Shown here in pieces: positions 25,197 to 33,398 of a DNA stretch of 45,494 nt; the first letter of the stretch is position 1, and every line of letters begins with the position of its first letter. Source of the stretch: Methylacidimicrobium tartarophylax (lineage in GTDB: Bacteria > Verrucomicrobiota > Verrucomicrobiia > Methylacidiphilales > Methylacidiphilaceae); NCBI RefSeq assembly GCF_902143375.2, contig NZ_CABFVA020000001.1:1-45494 (forward strand), given 5' to 3'. The notes under the pieces were generated by a model that saw only the letters and a list, made by a program, of their open reading frames with translations, was not told the origin of the DNA and made no database searches. The position numbers and the translations under genes are program-made.

Positions 25197-28007
25197 GATC
25201 CAGAGAGCGACCGGTAGCTCGGCCATCGCTTCTTTCAGCGGGAGCTGCCCCTCCCAATGGCGCGAATTCCCCGTAAGGGCGCATCGCCACGAGCCGGAAA
25301 GCGACTCGGGCAGAGGAGCCGAGGTGTCGCTCCATGCCGCCGGACCGATCGGTGCCTCCTCGCTGGAACAGAGCTTCGTGACGAAACGGGGAACAATCGC
25401 GATCAGGTGCTGCGTTCCCCAGGAGCGCAAGAAGCCGAAGGCATGCTCCACCTGCGGTCCGGAAAACGGGATCGGCTCATAGCTGCCGGAGCGGAAGAGT
25501 TCCGGGAAGAGCCGCCGCGCCTGCAAAGCCTTGTGCGTGACGAAGAGCTTGATCCTTCCATCCTCGACATGCGCCAGAAGCTCCTTCCGATAGCCCGGCT
25601 GGTCTCCCTTCCCGCGGATTTCCGCCAAAAGCTCTCTGCGCAGGCTAAAATCGACTGGCCGTCGGTTATCCGGATCAACGAACGAGAGATCCCAGAGCTC
25701 CGTCCCTTGATAAAAGTCGGGGACTCCAGGCGCCGCCGTCTTCAGGACGACTTGTGAAAGCGAGTTGTAGACCCCGTACCGAGCAATCTTCTGCTGAAAG
25801 GGGAGGAAAGCCGTTAAAAACTGCTTTCCTTGGTCCCAATCGAGAATCTGATCCAGAAAGGCGCAGCATCGCTCCTCGTAGAGACGGTTCGGATTCTGCC
25901 ATCCGGAAAAGCTCCGCGCCTCCCGACTCGCCTTGATAAAGTAGGCCTTGAAGCGCTCGCGGAACCCTTCGATCTCCTCATTCTTCCATGGCCAGCTTCC
26001 CAAGAGGGCCTGGTAGATGGCATACTCCGCATTCGCGTCGGGGACAGAGAGATCGCCAACCTTGGGCTTCTTTCCCGCATTGATCTTGCTCCACCGGCCG
26101 AGTAGAAGCGCCCATTCTTCGGGAAGTTCGGCCAACACGCACAAGCGGGCGCGAGCGTCCTCTCCCCGCTTTGCGTCGTGCGTCATCGTGGCATTGAGCG
26201 TGTGAGGCCAGTGGAGCCAGCGATCTCTTAGGAATTGATGAAATTCCTCCGCATCGATCCCGAAGCGGGAAGGATCGTTTCCGACCTCGTTGAGGGAAAG
26301 GAGCCGATTGTAAACGTAGAACTGGCAATCTTCCGAGCCCTTGGCCATCAGAGGTCCGCTGAGTTGCTGAAAACGACGGACGAAGTCGAGCGCCTGCGCT
26401 CGATCTTCCTCGGCAAGCTCGTGAGGCATTTCGCCGAGGAGAAAACGGCGGATGAATTCAAGCTCCGCCCTGAGCTGCGGCAGATTCTCTTCCGAGGTCT
26501 GGATCGCTTCGTCGATCCACCGCCGATCCTCCGGACTTGGCCCATCGGCATCGACGTAGGAACGATAGACCGGGAAACAGGAGAGCGCCTCGACCAGCGC
26601 TCTGCGAATCGCGTAGATCGTCACGTCCGGTCCAAACCAGAGACGGGCGCAGAGCGAGTGGATCATAAGGGCGATGCGGTCGAGATCCCCCGCGAGTCGG
26701 CGACCGATGACGAAGCGTTTCTTTTCCCTCAATAACCGGCTATAGCTCTGCTCAAGCCTGGTGAAATCTTCATAGCAGCGGGTAAAGGCTTCGGTGCTCT
26801 CCCTCGGGCAGAAGAGCTGAGTTGCCATGGCCAGGAAGTCGTACCCGGTCGTGCCTTCGACGGGCCAATCCTTCGGGAGATCTTCTCTCCCCAATGCCAG
26901 GATCTTCTCCACGACGGTGTAGGTATCCGGCAGGGCTTTCCGCAACGCATCCAAGTAGGCACGCGGACGATAGAGCCCGTCGATATGATCGACGCGAATC
27001 CCGGTGATTTTTCCTTCCGCGACCAAGCCCTGAATCAGCCGGTGGACACGCGAAAAGACCTCTTCCCGCTCGATGCGCACCGAGATGAGATCATTGACCG
27101 TGAAAAAACGCCGATAGTTGATCTCTTCCGAAGCCACCCGCCAGTGGGCAAAACGGAAGTACTGCTCGGACAAGAGCTGATCCAGGAGCGCCAGCGATGC
27201 CGCGGTGGGATTGGCGGGAGAGAACCCCTCCAGGCTCCGGTCCAGAGACGTCCGCACGAAGCCATTCTTTTGAGAGAGCTCTTCCAAGACGGCCTTCACG
27301 AAAGTCGTCTGGTCGATTCTCTCTTCGCGATTCGCCGCCGAACCCAGGTTGCGAACCGTGTAGATCACGCCCAGGAGCTTCAGATAGTCCGGATCTCGGC
27401 GCTCCAAGCGGCTACGAATCTGCTGCTGGACCTGCGCGAGAACCGTTCCGTAGCTCTCGATGGAGAGCGGGAAGCGGTGTTCGAAATAGGAGACCCAAAA
27501 GGCCCCCTTTTCAAAGGACAAGCGAATCTCCCCCTTTTGCAGCGCCTCTCCGTAATGGGGACCCAAGAACGGGGCAAGTACCCGGCGCCGCAGCGTCGGA
27601 TAGGGGTGGTTCCACTCGATGTCGAAGAACTCATAGAATTCGGATTGCGGACCGTTCTCAAACACGTCCATCAGGAACCGGTTTTCCTTGTCGTAGGCCA
27701 TGTGATTGGGAACCACATCCTGAAGCCATCCCATCTGCCGGGCATGGACGTTTTCCATGAGGCGAGCGAAGGACTCAGGGGAGCCGATCTCCGGATTGAT
27801 CTCTCCCGGATCAACGACGTCATATCCGTGACTGCTGCCCGTCCGCGCTCGCGTGATCGGCGAAGCGTAGATATCCCCGATTCCCAAATCACCGAGATAC
27901 GCCACGACGGGCTCCAAGGCTGCAAAACCCAGTTCTTTTCGGAGCTGAAGGCGGTAAGTAGAAACGGGAATACGCATATCGAGCGACTTCAGTCCACCAA
28001 CCTCCAC
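25146..28007 (-). CDS. treY: Malto-oligosyltrehalose synthase
   Basis: A GH13 maltooligosyltrehalose synthase of about 950 residues, converting the reducing-end alpha-1,4 bond of maltodextrins to a trehalose-type bond. It starts with the typical VSTYRLQLRKELGF and has SPITRARTGSSHGYDVVDP, nucleophile in GIRVDHIDGLYRP, acid in TVVEKILALGREDLP, EGTTGYDFL and, near the end, PGVPDFYQGTELWDLSFVDPDNR RPVD. Start choice is open: GTG 28007 has GAGGGAG nine bases upstream, ATG 27977 fits the shortest family N-terminus, and GTG 28013 is also possible. It converges on treZ with a 51-base overlap of the two coding ends. Confidence 0.93.
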   Translation of the reverse strand: MEVGGLKSLDMRIPVSTYRLQLRKELGFAALEPVVAYLGDLGIGDIYASPITRARTGSSHGYDVVDPGEINPEIGSPESFARLMENVHARQMGWLQDVVPNHMAYDKENRFLMDVFENGPQSEFYEFFDIEWNHPYPTLRRRVLAPFLGPHYGEALQKGEIRLSFEKGAFWVSYFEHRFPLSIESYGTVLAQVQQQIRSRLERRDPDYLKLLGVIYTVRNLGSAANREERIDQTTFVKAVLEELSQKNGFVRTSLDRSLEGFSPANPTAASLALLDQLLSEQYFRFAHWRVASEEINYRRFFTVNDLISVRIEREEVFSRVHRLIQGLVAEGKITGIRVDHIDGLYRPRAYLDALRKALPDTYTVVEKILALGREDLPKDWPVEGTTGYDFLAMATQLFCPRESTEAFTRCYEDFTRLEQSYSRLLREKKRFVIGRRLAGDLDRIALMIHSLCARLWFGPDVTIYAIRRALVEALSCFPVYRSYVDADGPSPEDRRWIDEAIQTSEENLPQLRAELEFIRRFLLGEMPHELAEEDRAQALDFVRRFQQLSGPLMAKGSEDCQFYVYNRLLSLNEVGNDPSRFGIDAEEFHQFLRDRWLHWPHTLNATMTHDAKRGEDARARLCVLAELPEEWALLLGRWSKINAGKKPKVGDLSVPDANAEYAIYQALLGSWPWKNEEIEGFRERFKAYFIKASREARSFSGWQNPNRLYEERCCAFLDQILDWDQGKQFLTAFLPFQQKIARYGVYNSLSQVVLKTAAPGVPDFYQGTELWDLSFVDPDNRRPVDFSLRRELLAEIRGKGDQPGYRKELLAHVEDGRIKLFVTHKALQARRLFPELFRSGSYEPIPFSGPQVEHAFGFLRSWGTQHLIAIVPRFVTKLCSSEEAPIGPAAWSDTSAPLPESLSGSWRCALTGNSRHWEGQLPLKEAMAELPVALWISSGVDAPGIENGAASG

Positions 28008-28013
28008 AGCCAC

Positions 28014-28428
28014 AGACTCCCTCTTTCAAGGAGGAGTGCCCTTCCGGCCCCTCCCGACCTAAAAATCAGTTCTGACCGGCCGAGAGGCGGTACCCGGCGT
28101 CGCCAACCAGCGGAGCGGCGAAAGGCACACGTTCCTCCCATTCCTCCTACGGCACCGCCACGGTCGGGCACGGGCAATGGAACAAAGCATGGCAAAGCTC
28201 GCTATCGAAAGCAAGGCCCCCGCTTGCTCTTCCTCGGTAGCGAGCGATCCTTCCGAAGAGAGGCGGTCCTTTTAGCGGAGGCGCAGAATCGGCTTGCTTG
28301 CCGCAAACCCAGCTGTTAACGATTGGCCTTATCGGTTTCCTTACAAAGTCAGTAGGGACGAACGGATCGCCCTCCGAAGCCATCCATCCACCGAATCGCA
28401 AAACCCCCGTGATTAGCCTCCCAATCCC
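28014..28428. other. Intergenic region between treY and pgi, divergent starts
   Basis: A stretch of about 415 bases without a convincing gene. Short open frames on both strands have poor codon patterns and no ribosome-binding site. It should hold the promoters of treY (leftward) and pgi (rightward); I find no near-consensus promoter. The one clear structure is the nested inverted repeat at 28197-28245. No tRNA-like folding or repeat array is visible. Confidence 0.6.
28197..28245. repeat. Nested inverted repeat (possible structured RNA or operator)
   Basis: The outer arms GCTCGCTA (28197-28204) and TAGCGAGC (28238-28245) are exact complements, and inside them AGCAAG (28210-28215) and CTTGCT (28223-28228) form a second stem around a GC-rich 7-base loop. 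There is no T-run after it, so a simple terminator is unlikely. It lies about 185 bases before pgi. It could be a leader structure of either gene or chance in GC-rich DNA. Confidence 0.4.
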
Positions 28429-30075
28429 ATGAACTCTCCCACCGCTTTACCCGCCTGGCGCAAGCTTCAAGCACACTACGCCCAGATCAGCCCGCTTCAT
28501 CTTCGGGATCTCTTCCGCGAGGATCCGGGCCGCGCGGAACGCTTTTCGCTCTCCCTGGAGGAGATCGTCTTCGACTACTCCAAGAATCGGATTACGAACG
28601 AGACCCTCGAGCTATTGCTGGAGCTCGCACGGCAGGCGGATCTGTCGGGCTGGATCCAAAAGATGTTCGCCGGGGAGAAGATCAATGTATCCGAGAGACG
28701 CGCGGTTCTGCACACCGCACTCCGCAACCCTCGCGGCAGCTCCGTCCTCGTCGACGGGAAGGACGTCATGCCGGAGGTACACGCCGTTCTCGCTCAGATG
28801 AGGCAATTCAGCGAAGCCGTGCGAGAGGGCAAATGGCGGGGTTATACGGGGCAGCCGATCCGTGACGTCGTGAACATCGGCATCGGCGGATCCGACCTCG
28901 GCCCGGTGATGGTCACCAATGCCCTTCGCCCCTACCACTCTTCTCTTCGCCTCCACTTTGTTTCCAACATCGACGGCACTCAGCTTACCGAAGTTCTTCG
29001 GGACCTCTCTCCGGAGACGACTCTTTTCCTGATCTCATCCAAGACCTTCGGCACTCTGGAAACGCTCACCAACGCCCGTTCGGCCCGCGCATGGTTTCTC
29101 GAAAAGGCCAAGGATCCCGCGGCGGTGGCCAAGCATTTCGTGGCGATCTCGACCAATGAAAAGGCGGTCGTTGCCTTCGGAATCGACAAAAAAAACATGT
29201 TTCCCTTCTGGGACTGGGTCGGCGGCCGCTATTCCCTCTGGTCGGCGATCGGCCTCTCCATCGTTCTGGCCATCGGCATGGATCGCTTCGAGGAGCTGCT
29301 GGCCGGCGCGCACGCGGTGGACGAACACTTCCGCACGGCTCCGTTCGAAAAGAACATTCCTGTCCTCATGGGGCTTCTTGGCGTCTGGTACAATAACTTC
29401 TTCCAGGCGTCGACCCACGCGGTCTTCCCGTACGATCAATACCTCGCCTTTCTTCCGGCCTACCTGCAGCAGGCGGACATGGAGAGCGACGGGAAACATG
29501 TCCAGAAGGACGGGACACCCGTCTCCGTGACGACGGGACCGATTCTCTGGGGTGCCCCGGGAACCAATGGACAACATGCCTTTTTTCAGCTTCTCCACCA
29601 AGGCACCAAGCTCGTCCCCGCCGATTTCCTCATCCCCGTCCAGAGCCATAATCCCCTGGGACCCTCGGACGAGCATCACCGGATCCTGCTGGCCAACTGC
29701 CTGGCGCAAACCGAGGCGCTCCTTCGGGGCAAGACCGCGGACGAGGTGCGCACCGAAATGGAAGCGGCCGGACTGGCGGCTGATGACATCGCAAGGCTCA
29801 CTCCCCACCGGACTTTCGAAGGCAATCGCCCCACCAACACCTTTCTCTTTCGCAAGTTGACGCCTCGCACCCTGGGCAGCCTGATCGCTCTCTACGAGCA
29901 CAAGATCTTCGTCCAAGGAACGGTCTGGAACATCGACTCCTTCGACCAGTGGGGGGTCGAGCTGGGCAAACAGCTCGCTCAGCTCATCCTGCCCGAACTG
30001 AGCGGAGAGCCCGCACGCAAGCCGCACGACGCCTCCACTGAACGTCTGCTCCGCCTCGTGCGCTCCAGGATCTAG
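28429..30075 (+). CDS. pgi: Glucose-6-phosphate isomerase
   Basis: A 548-residue phosphoglucose isomerase (glucose 6-phosphate to fructose 6-phosphate), the long form like that of E. coli. Signatures: [14 protein letters not shown] (sugar phosphate site), [17 protein letters not shown], the family pattern [20 protein letters not shown], and [13 protein letters not shown] near the C-terminus with the catalytic lysine region. It follows the trehalose/glycogen block and converges on the fructokinase gene with 14 bases between stops. Together they feed free hexoses and fructose 6-phosphate into glycolysis or storage. Confidence 0.96.
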   Translation: MNSPTALPAWRKLQAHYAQISPLHLRDLFREDPGRAERFSLSLEEIVFDYSKNRITNETLELLLELARQADLSGWIQKMFAGEKINVSERRAVLHTALRNPRGSSVLVDGKDVMPEVHAVLAQMRQFSEAVREGKWRGYTGQPIRDVVNIGIGGSDLGPVMVTNALRPYHSSLRLHFVSNIDGTQLTEVLRDLSPETTLFLISSKTFGTLETLTNARSARAWFLEKAKDPAAVAKHFVAISTNEKAVVAFGIDKKNMFPFWDWVGGRYSLWSAIGLSIVLAIGMDRFEELLAGAHAVDEHFRTAPFEKNIPVLMGLLGVWYNNFFQASTHAVFPYDQYLAFLPAYLQQADMESDGKHVQKDGTPVSVTTGPILWGAPGTNGQHAFFQLLHQGTKLVPADFLIPVQSHNPLGPSDEHHRILLANCLAQTEALLRGKTADEVRTEMEAAGLAADDIARLTPHRTFEGNRPTNTFLFRKLTPRTLGSLIALYEHKIFVQGTVWNIDSFDQWGVELGKQLAQLILPELSGEPARKPHDASTERLLRLVRSRI

Positions 30076-30089
30076 CCGCCGATGCCCTT

Positions 30090-31025
30090 CTACGGAAGCG
30101 GGCGGGAGGTCGGGGGATCCCAAAGGCGAGCCGCCCCTCGCACCCCGCTTGAGTCGCCGTGACGAGGCGGGACGAGCTTGGTAACGATCTGGTCGGAAAA
30201 GATCCACCGGCTCCAAAGAGCGGGGACTCGGCGATAGAGGCGGTCGACGTTGGAGAGCCCTCCGCCGAGAACGATCGTGTCTGGATCGAGCAGGTTGATC
30301 ACATGAGCGAGCCCCCGAGCCAGCCGCACCTCGTACCGTAGCAGAGTGGCCTCACAATCGGGATCGCCGCAGGCAGCGCCCCGAACGATCTCCTCCGGCC
30401 CCAGCCGCATCCCGGTCACCCTCTCATGGTCCGAGGCCAATCCGGGACCGGAAAGGAAGGTTTCAATGCAGCCCCGTTTTCCGCAGTAGCATTCCGGTCC
30501 CGGAAGCTCTTCGGGCCGGGCCCAAGGCAAAGGATTGTGGCCCCACTCCCCGGCGATCCCGTTGGCGCCGGAAAGAATCCTTCCCTCGATCACCAGACCG
30601 CCCCCCACCCCCGTTCCCAAGATCACTCCAAAGACGACAGACTCCCCTTTCGCCATGCCGTCGGAGGCTTCGGAGAGCGCGAAGCAGTTCGCGTCGTTGG
30701 CAACGCGGACGGGCCGAGCCAGCCGCCGCTCCAGGTCCGCCTGCAACGCCCTCCCGTTCAGGCAGACGGTATTGGAATTCTTCAAGAGGCCGCTGGTCGT
30801 CGATACGCTGCCCGGCGAAGCAACACCGAGGGGGAGCGGGTCGAGGTCCAACTCTTGCTCGACCTCCATTACGAGCCGCTGCACTGCTTCGAGGATCGCT
30901 TGGTAACCGTCGGTTGGGGTCGGGATTCGCCGCCGGGCGATCTCCCGGCCCTCTCCTTTCAGGACGAGGATCTCGATCTTCGTTCCCCCGAGATCGACGC
31001 CTGCGCGGATCCGCTGCTCTCTCAT
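30090..31025 (-). CDS. mak: ROK-family fructokinase (Mak type)
   Basis: A 311-residue ROK sugar kinase closely resembling E. coli Mak, a manno(fructo)kinase. ATP-site DLGGTKIEILVL, the NDANCFALSEA segment, the ROK signature with ILGTGVGGGLVIEGR, catalytic/zinc site GEWGHNPLPW, the CYCGKRGCIETFLSG zinc knuckle and NLLDPDTIVLGGGLSNVDRLY are present. ATG 31025 matches the family start; ATG 31046, seven codons upstream, lies inside a perfect inverted repeat. Neither start has a strong Shine-Dalgarno. It is divergent from the malic enzyme gene and convergent with pgi. Fructose is the best-supported substrate by similarity; glucose cannot be excluded. Confidence 0.9.
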   Translation of the reverse strand: MREQRIRAGVDLGGTKIEILVLKGEGREIARRRIPTPTDGYQAILEAVQRLVMEVEQELDLDPLPLGVASPGSVSTTSGLLKNSNTVCLNGRALQADLERRLARPVRVANDANCFALSEASDGMAKGESVVFGVILGTGVGGGLVIEGRILSGANGIAGEWGHNPLPWARPEELPGPECYCGKRGCIETFLSGPGLASDHERVTGMRLGPEEIVRGAACGDPDCEATLLRYEVRLARGLAHVINLLDPDTIVLGGGLSNVDRLYRRVPALWSRWIFSDQIVTKLVPPRHGDSSGVRGAARLWDPPTSRPLP

Positions 31026-31033
31026 GTCCGGGA

Positions 31034-31053
31034 CTCGAGGATTCATCCTCGAG
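31034..31053. promoter_or_regulatory. Perfect 9-base inverted repeat at fructokinase start (candidate operator or hairpin)
   Basis: The arms CTCGAGGAT (31034-31042) and ATCCTCGAG (31045-31053) are exact reverse complements separated by two bases. If fructokinase starts at 31025, the repeat occupies -9 to -28 relative to the ATG, where the ribosome binds; it also covers an alternative ATG at 31046. It could be a repressor site for the divergent fructokinase/malic enzyme pair or an RNA hairpin. Function is inferred. Confidence 0.42.
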
Positions 31054-31141
31054 AGAGATTCTGAAATCAAAAAGAACGTGCGCCCCGCGTCGCTACCCAT
31101 TAAAAAAGGCTACTTTAGGCCATTTTAAGAGATCCTACCCC

Positions 31142-32554
31142 ATGGAGTCCAAATCGCTTCGTCCATCCGCCAGCTACAGCTTCCTTCTGCGTCTTTCCTA
31201 TCCCAACAAGATCGGAATGTTGGCCGAGATCGCTCGGGTGCTGAGCGCCAACGGAGGGGATCTTGGCGCGATGGATATCGTCACGGTGCACTTGGGACAG
31301 ATGATTCGAGAGATCACGGTCAATGCCCGAAGTGAAGAGCATGCAAAGCTGCTCGAGGAGGCGGTCGCCCAGTTGCCGAGCGTGACGATTCTCTCTGCAT
31401 CCGATCGCGTCTTCCTGCTCCATCAAGGTGGCAAGATCCATGTCGAGAACAAAGTTCCCTTGACCAACCGCGACACCTTGTCGATGGCCTACACTCCCGG
31501 AGTCGCCCGCGTCTGCGAAGCGATCGCCGCGCATCCCGATCTCGCCTTCGAGCTGACGATCAAGAGCAACTCCGTGGCCGTGGTCAGCGACGGCTCTGCC
31601 GTCCTGGGCCTTGGAGATATCGGGCCGGCGGCGGCCATGCCGGTCATGGAAGGCAAAGCGATGCTCTTCCGCGAATTCGGACAGATCCACGCCTACCCGA
31701 TCTGCCTCGACGCACGGGAAACGGACGAGATTGTCGACACCGTCGCCCGAATCGCCGTCGGCTTTGGCGGAATCAATCTGGAAGACATTTCCGCACCGCG
31801 CTGCTTCGAGATCGAGGAGAAGCTGCAGAAGCGATTGGATATTCCCGTATTCCACGATGATCAACATGGGACGGCCGTGGTCGTGCTCGCCGCATTGATC
31901 AACAGCGCCCGGCTGCTCGGCCGAGAGTTGGCGTCGCAGCATTACGTCATCATGGGGGCCGGATCGGCGGGAGTGGCGGTGGCAAAGATGCTTCTCAAGG
32001 TCGGCTGCCGCTCGATCGTCGTCTGCGACCGTAACGGCATCATTCAAGCCGGTCGCTCGGATCTCACTCCCATTAAGCAATGGTTGGCCGCCCACACGAA
32101 CCCCGACGGGATCCGTGGAACGGCGAAGGACGCCATGAAAGAAGCCGATGTCTTCATCGGGGTCTCCTCCGGAGGCCGGGTTTCCGCCGAGGACATTCAG
32201 GGGATGCGGGAGCCGAGAACCGTCTTCGCGCTGGCCAACCCGACTCCGGAAGTCATGCCGGAAGAGGCCGCCCGATACGCGCAGATTGTCGCTACGGGCC
32301 GAAGCGACTACCCCAACCAGATCAACAATGTCTTGGCCTTCCCGGGCATCTTTCAAGGCGCCCTCTCCGTGCGAGCTTCTCGGATCACGGAGGGAATGAA
32401 GCTCGCGGCGGCCGAAGCAATCGCCTCGTGCATTCCTGCCTCGGAAGTGGCTCCGGAGTACATTGTGCCGAGCGTCTTCAACCGAGACGTTGCCAAGGGC
32501 GTAGCCCAAGCGGTCGCCCAGGCAGCGCGGAAGGATCAGGTTGCTCGCGCCTGA
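31142..32554 (+). CDS. NAD(P)-dependent malic enzyme with N-terminal ACT domain
   Basis: A 470-residue malic enzyme (malate to pyruvate plus CO2). Residues 1-85 form an ACT-like domain ([26 protein letters not shown]), a ligand-sensing module found in a subset of bacterial malic enzymes. The catalytic part has [11 protein letters not shown] with the catalytic Tyr, [20 protein letters not shown] with the catalytic Lys, [17 protein letters not shown] with metal-binding acids and the Rossmann motif [12 protein letters not shown]. The gene lacks a phosphotransacetylase domain. ATG 31142 begins the ACT domain; in-frame sequence upstream is antisense to the fructokinase gene. NAD or NADP preference cannot be told. 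Confidence 0.92.
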   Translation: MESKSLRPSASYSFLLRLSYPNKIGMLAEIARVLSANGGDLGAMDIVTVHLGQMIREITVNARSEEHAKLLEEAVAQLPSVTILSASDRVFLLHQGGKIHVENKVPLTNRDTLSMAYTPGVARVCEAIAAHPDLAFELTIKSNSVAVVSDGSAVLGLGDIGPAAAMPVMEGKAMLFREFGQIHAYPICLDARETDEIVDTVARIAVGFGGINLEDISAPRCFEIEEKLQKRLDIPVFHDDQHGTAVVVLAALINSARLLGRELASQHYVIMGAGSAGVAVAKMLLKVGCRSIVVCDRNGIIQAGRSDLTPIKQWLAAHTNPDGIRGTAKDAMKEADVFIGVSSGGRVSAEDIQGMREPRTVFALANPTPEVMPEEAARYAQIVATGRSDYPNQINNVLAFPGIFQGALSVRASRITEGMKLAAAEAIASCIPASEVAPEYIVPSVFNRDVAKGVAQAVAQAARKDQVARA

Positions 32555-32578
32555 CGCCCTGGACTGAAAGGCCGCATC

Positions 32579-33391
32579 TTGGTCCGACCTCTCGGAGCCT
32601 CTCTCGGACGGATTGCAGCCGGGCCTTCCAAGAGCGTGCTCCTGCGGCAGCGTTCCTCCTCCGCCCCGCTCCTCCTGCTCGCATTCCTCTTCCTGACGCT
32701 TGGCGCCGGCTCGGCTTGGGCGACCAACCCGCCGGTGCAACTCGTGAGCGCAAGACGCTACTACTCCCTCTTCCTCTCGACCCCGAGTCGGCCAGGCGAG
32801 CCGGCCTCCCCCCGGATCCGCTACCAGGGCGTCTGGGAGTGCGTCAACTGGGGCGGAACGGGCGACATCTCCCTTTTCCAACAGGAACCGGCCCATCTCC
32901 CCTATCTCGACTTTCGCGCCAAGGCAAACGGCATTTCGATCCCCGTCCAAAAGCAAGGAGACCGCTACTGGGTACCGCTCCACTTCCCAGGCGGACAGAG
33001 AGTTCGCGTGCAGATCGAATCGCTGCAGCAGGTTCTTCCCGTCGATCCCGGACAGAAGATCGATTCGTTCGAGGACCTGATCCAACCCACCGGCTGGCGG
33101 CCGCCGGTCGTCAACTACTGGGTCGTGGTCGACCTTGGTCGTCTCTTCAATGCCTACATGGCGCAGGAATCGAAGAGCCCCGCCTTTGGCCTCGCGCCCC
33201 GAAGCTCTCCCGGCTCCCCTCCTTCCTCTGCTTTCCCGCAATTTCTGGCCAACAAGATTCTTGAGGTCTCCCCCAAGGGATATCGGATCGAGGGAAACAA
33301 GATCTGGTGGTACTATCACAATCTCGGAGATGCCGCCTCGTCCCAACCAATGGGGACCCTTCGCGTCGTCTGGCAAGCCTGGTATCGATGA
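32579..33391 (+). CDS. Secreted protein of unknown function
   Basis: A 270-residue protein I do not recognise. It has a long basic n-region (residues 1-28), a strong hydrophobic core APLLLLAFLFLTLGAGSAWA and a likely signal peptidase site after AWA, so it is exported. The mature part is rich in Trp, Tyr, Pro and beta-forming stretches (YQGVWECVNWGGTGDISLF, GDRYWVPLHFPGGQRVRVQ, IWWYYHNLGD), with a proline/serine-rich linker around residues 205-222 and a single Cys. A TTG at 32579 with GAAAGG eight bases upstream is the best start; a GTG at 32636 would shorten the n-region. It follows malic enzyme by 24 bases and converges on addA. Confidence 0.68.
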   Translation: MVRPLGASLGRIAAGPSKSVLLRQRSSSAPLLLLAFLFLTLGAGSAWATNPPVQLVSARRYYSLFLSTPSRPGEPASPRIRYQGVWECVNWGGTGDISLFQQEPAHLPYLDFRAKANGISIPVQKQGDRYWVPLHFPGGQRVRVQIESLQQVLPVDPGQKIDSFEDLIQPTGWRPPVVNYWVVVDLGRLFNAYMAQESKSPAFGLAPRSSPGSPPSSAFPQFLANKILEVSPKGYRIEGNKIWWYYHNLGDAASSQPMGTLRVVWQAWYR

Positions 33392-33398
33392 ATGGCTA

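Noticed and set aside
28147-28401. Small open frames in the treY-pgi gap
   Set aside because: Poor codon patterns, no ribosome-binding site, and no recognisable protein features on either strand.
31115-33376. Minus-strand open frame of about 750 codons opposite malic enzyme and the secreted protein
   Set aside because: Its composition (Asp/Gly/Arg/His-rich) is that of antisense sequence; the plus-strand malic enzyme is unmistakable.
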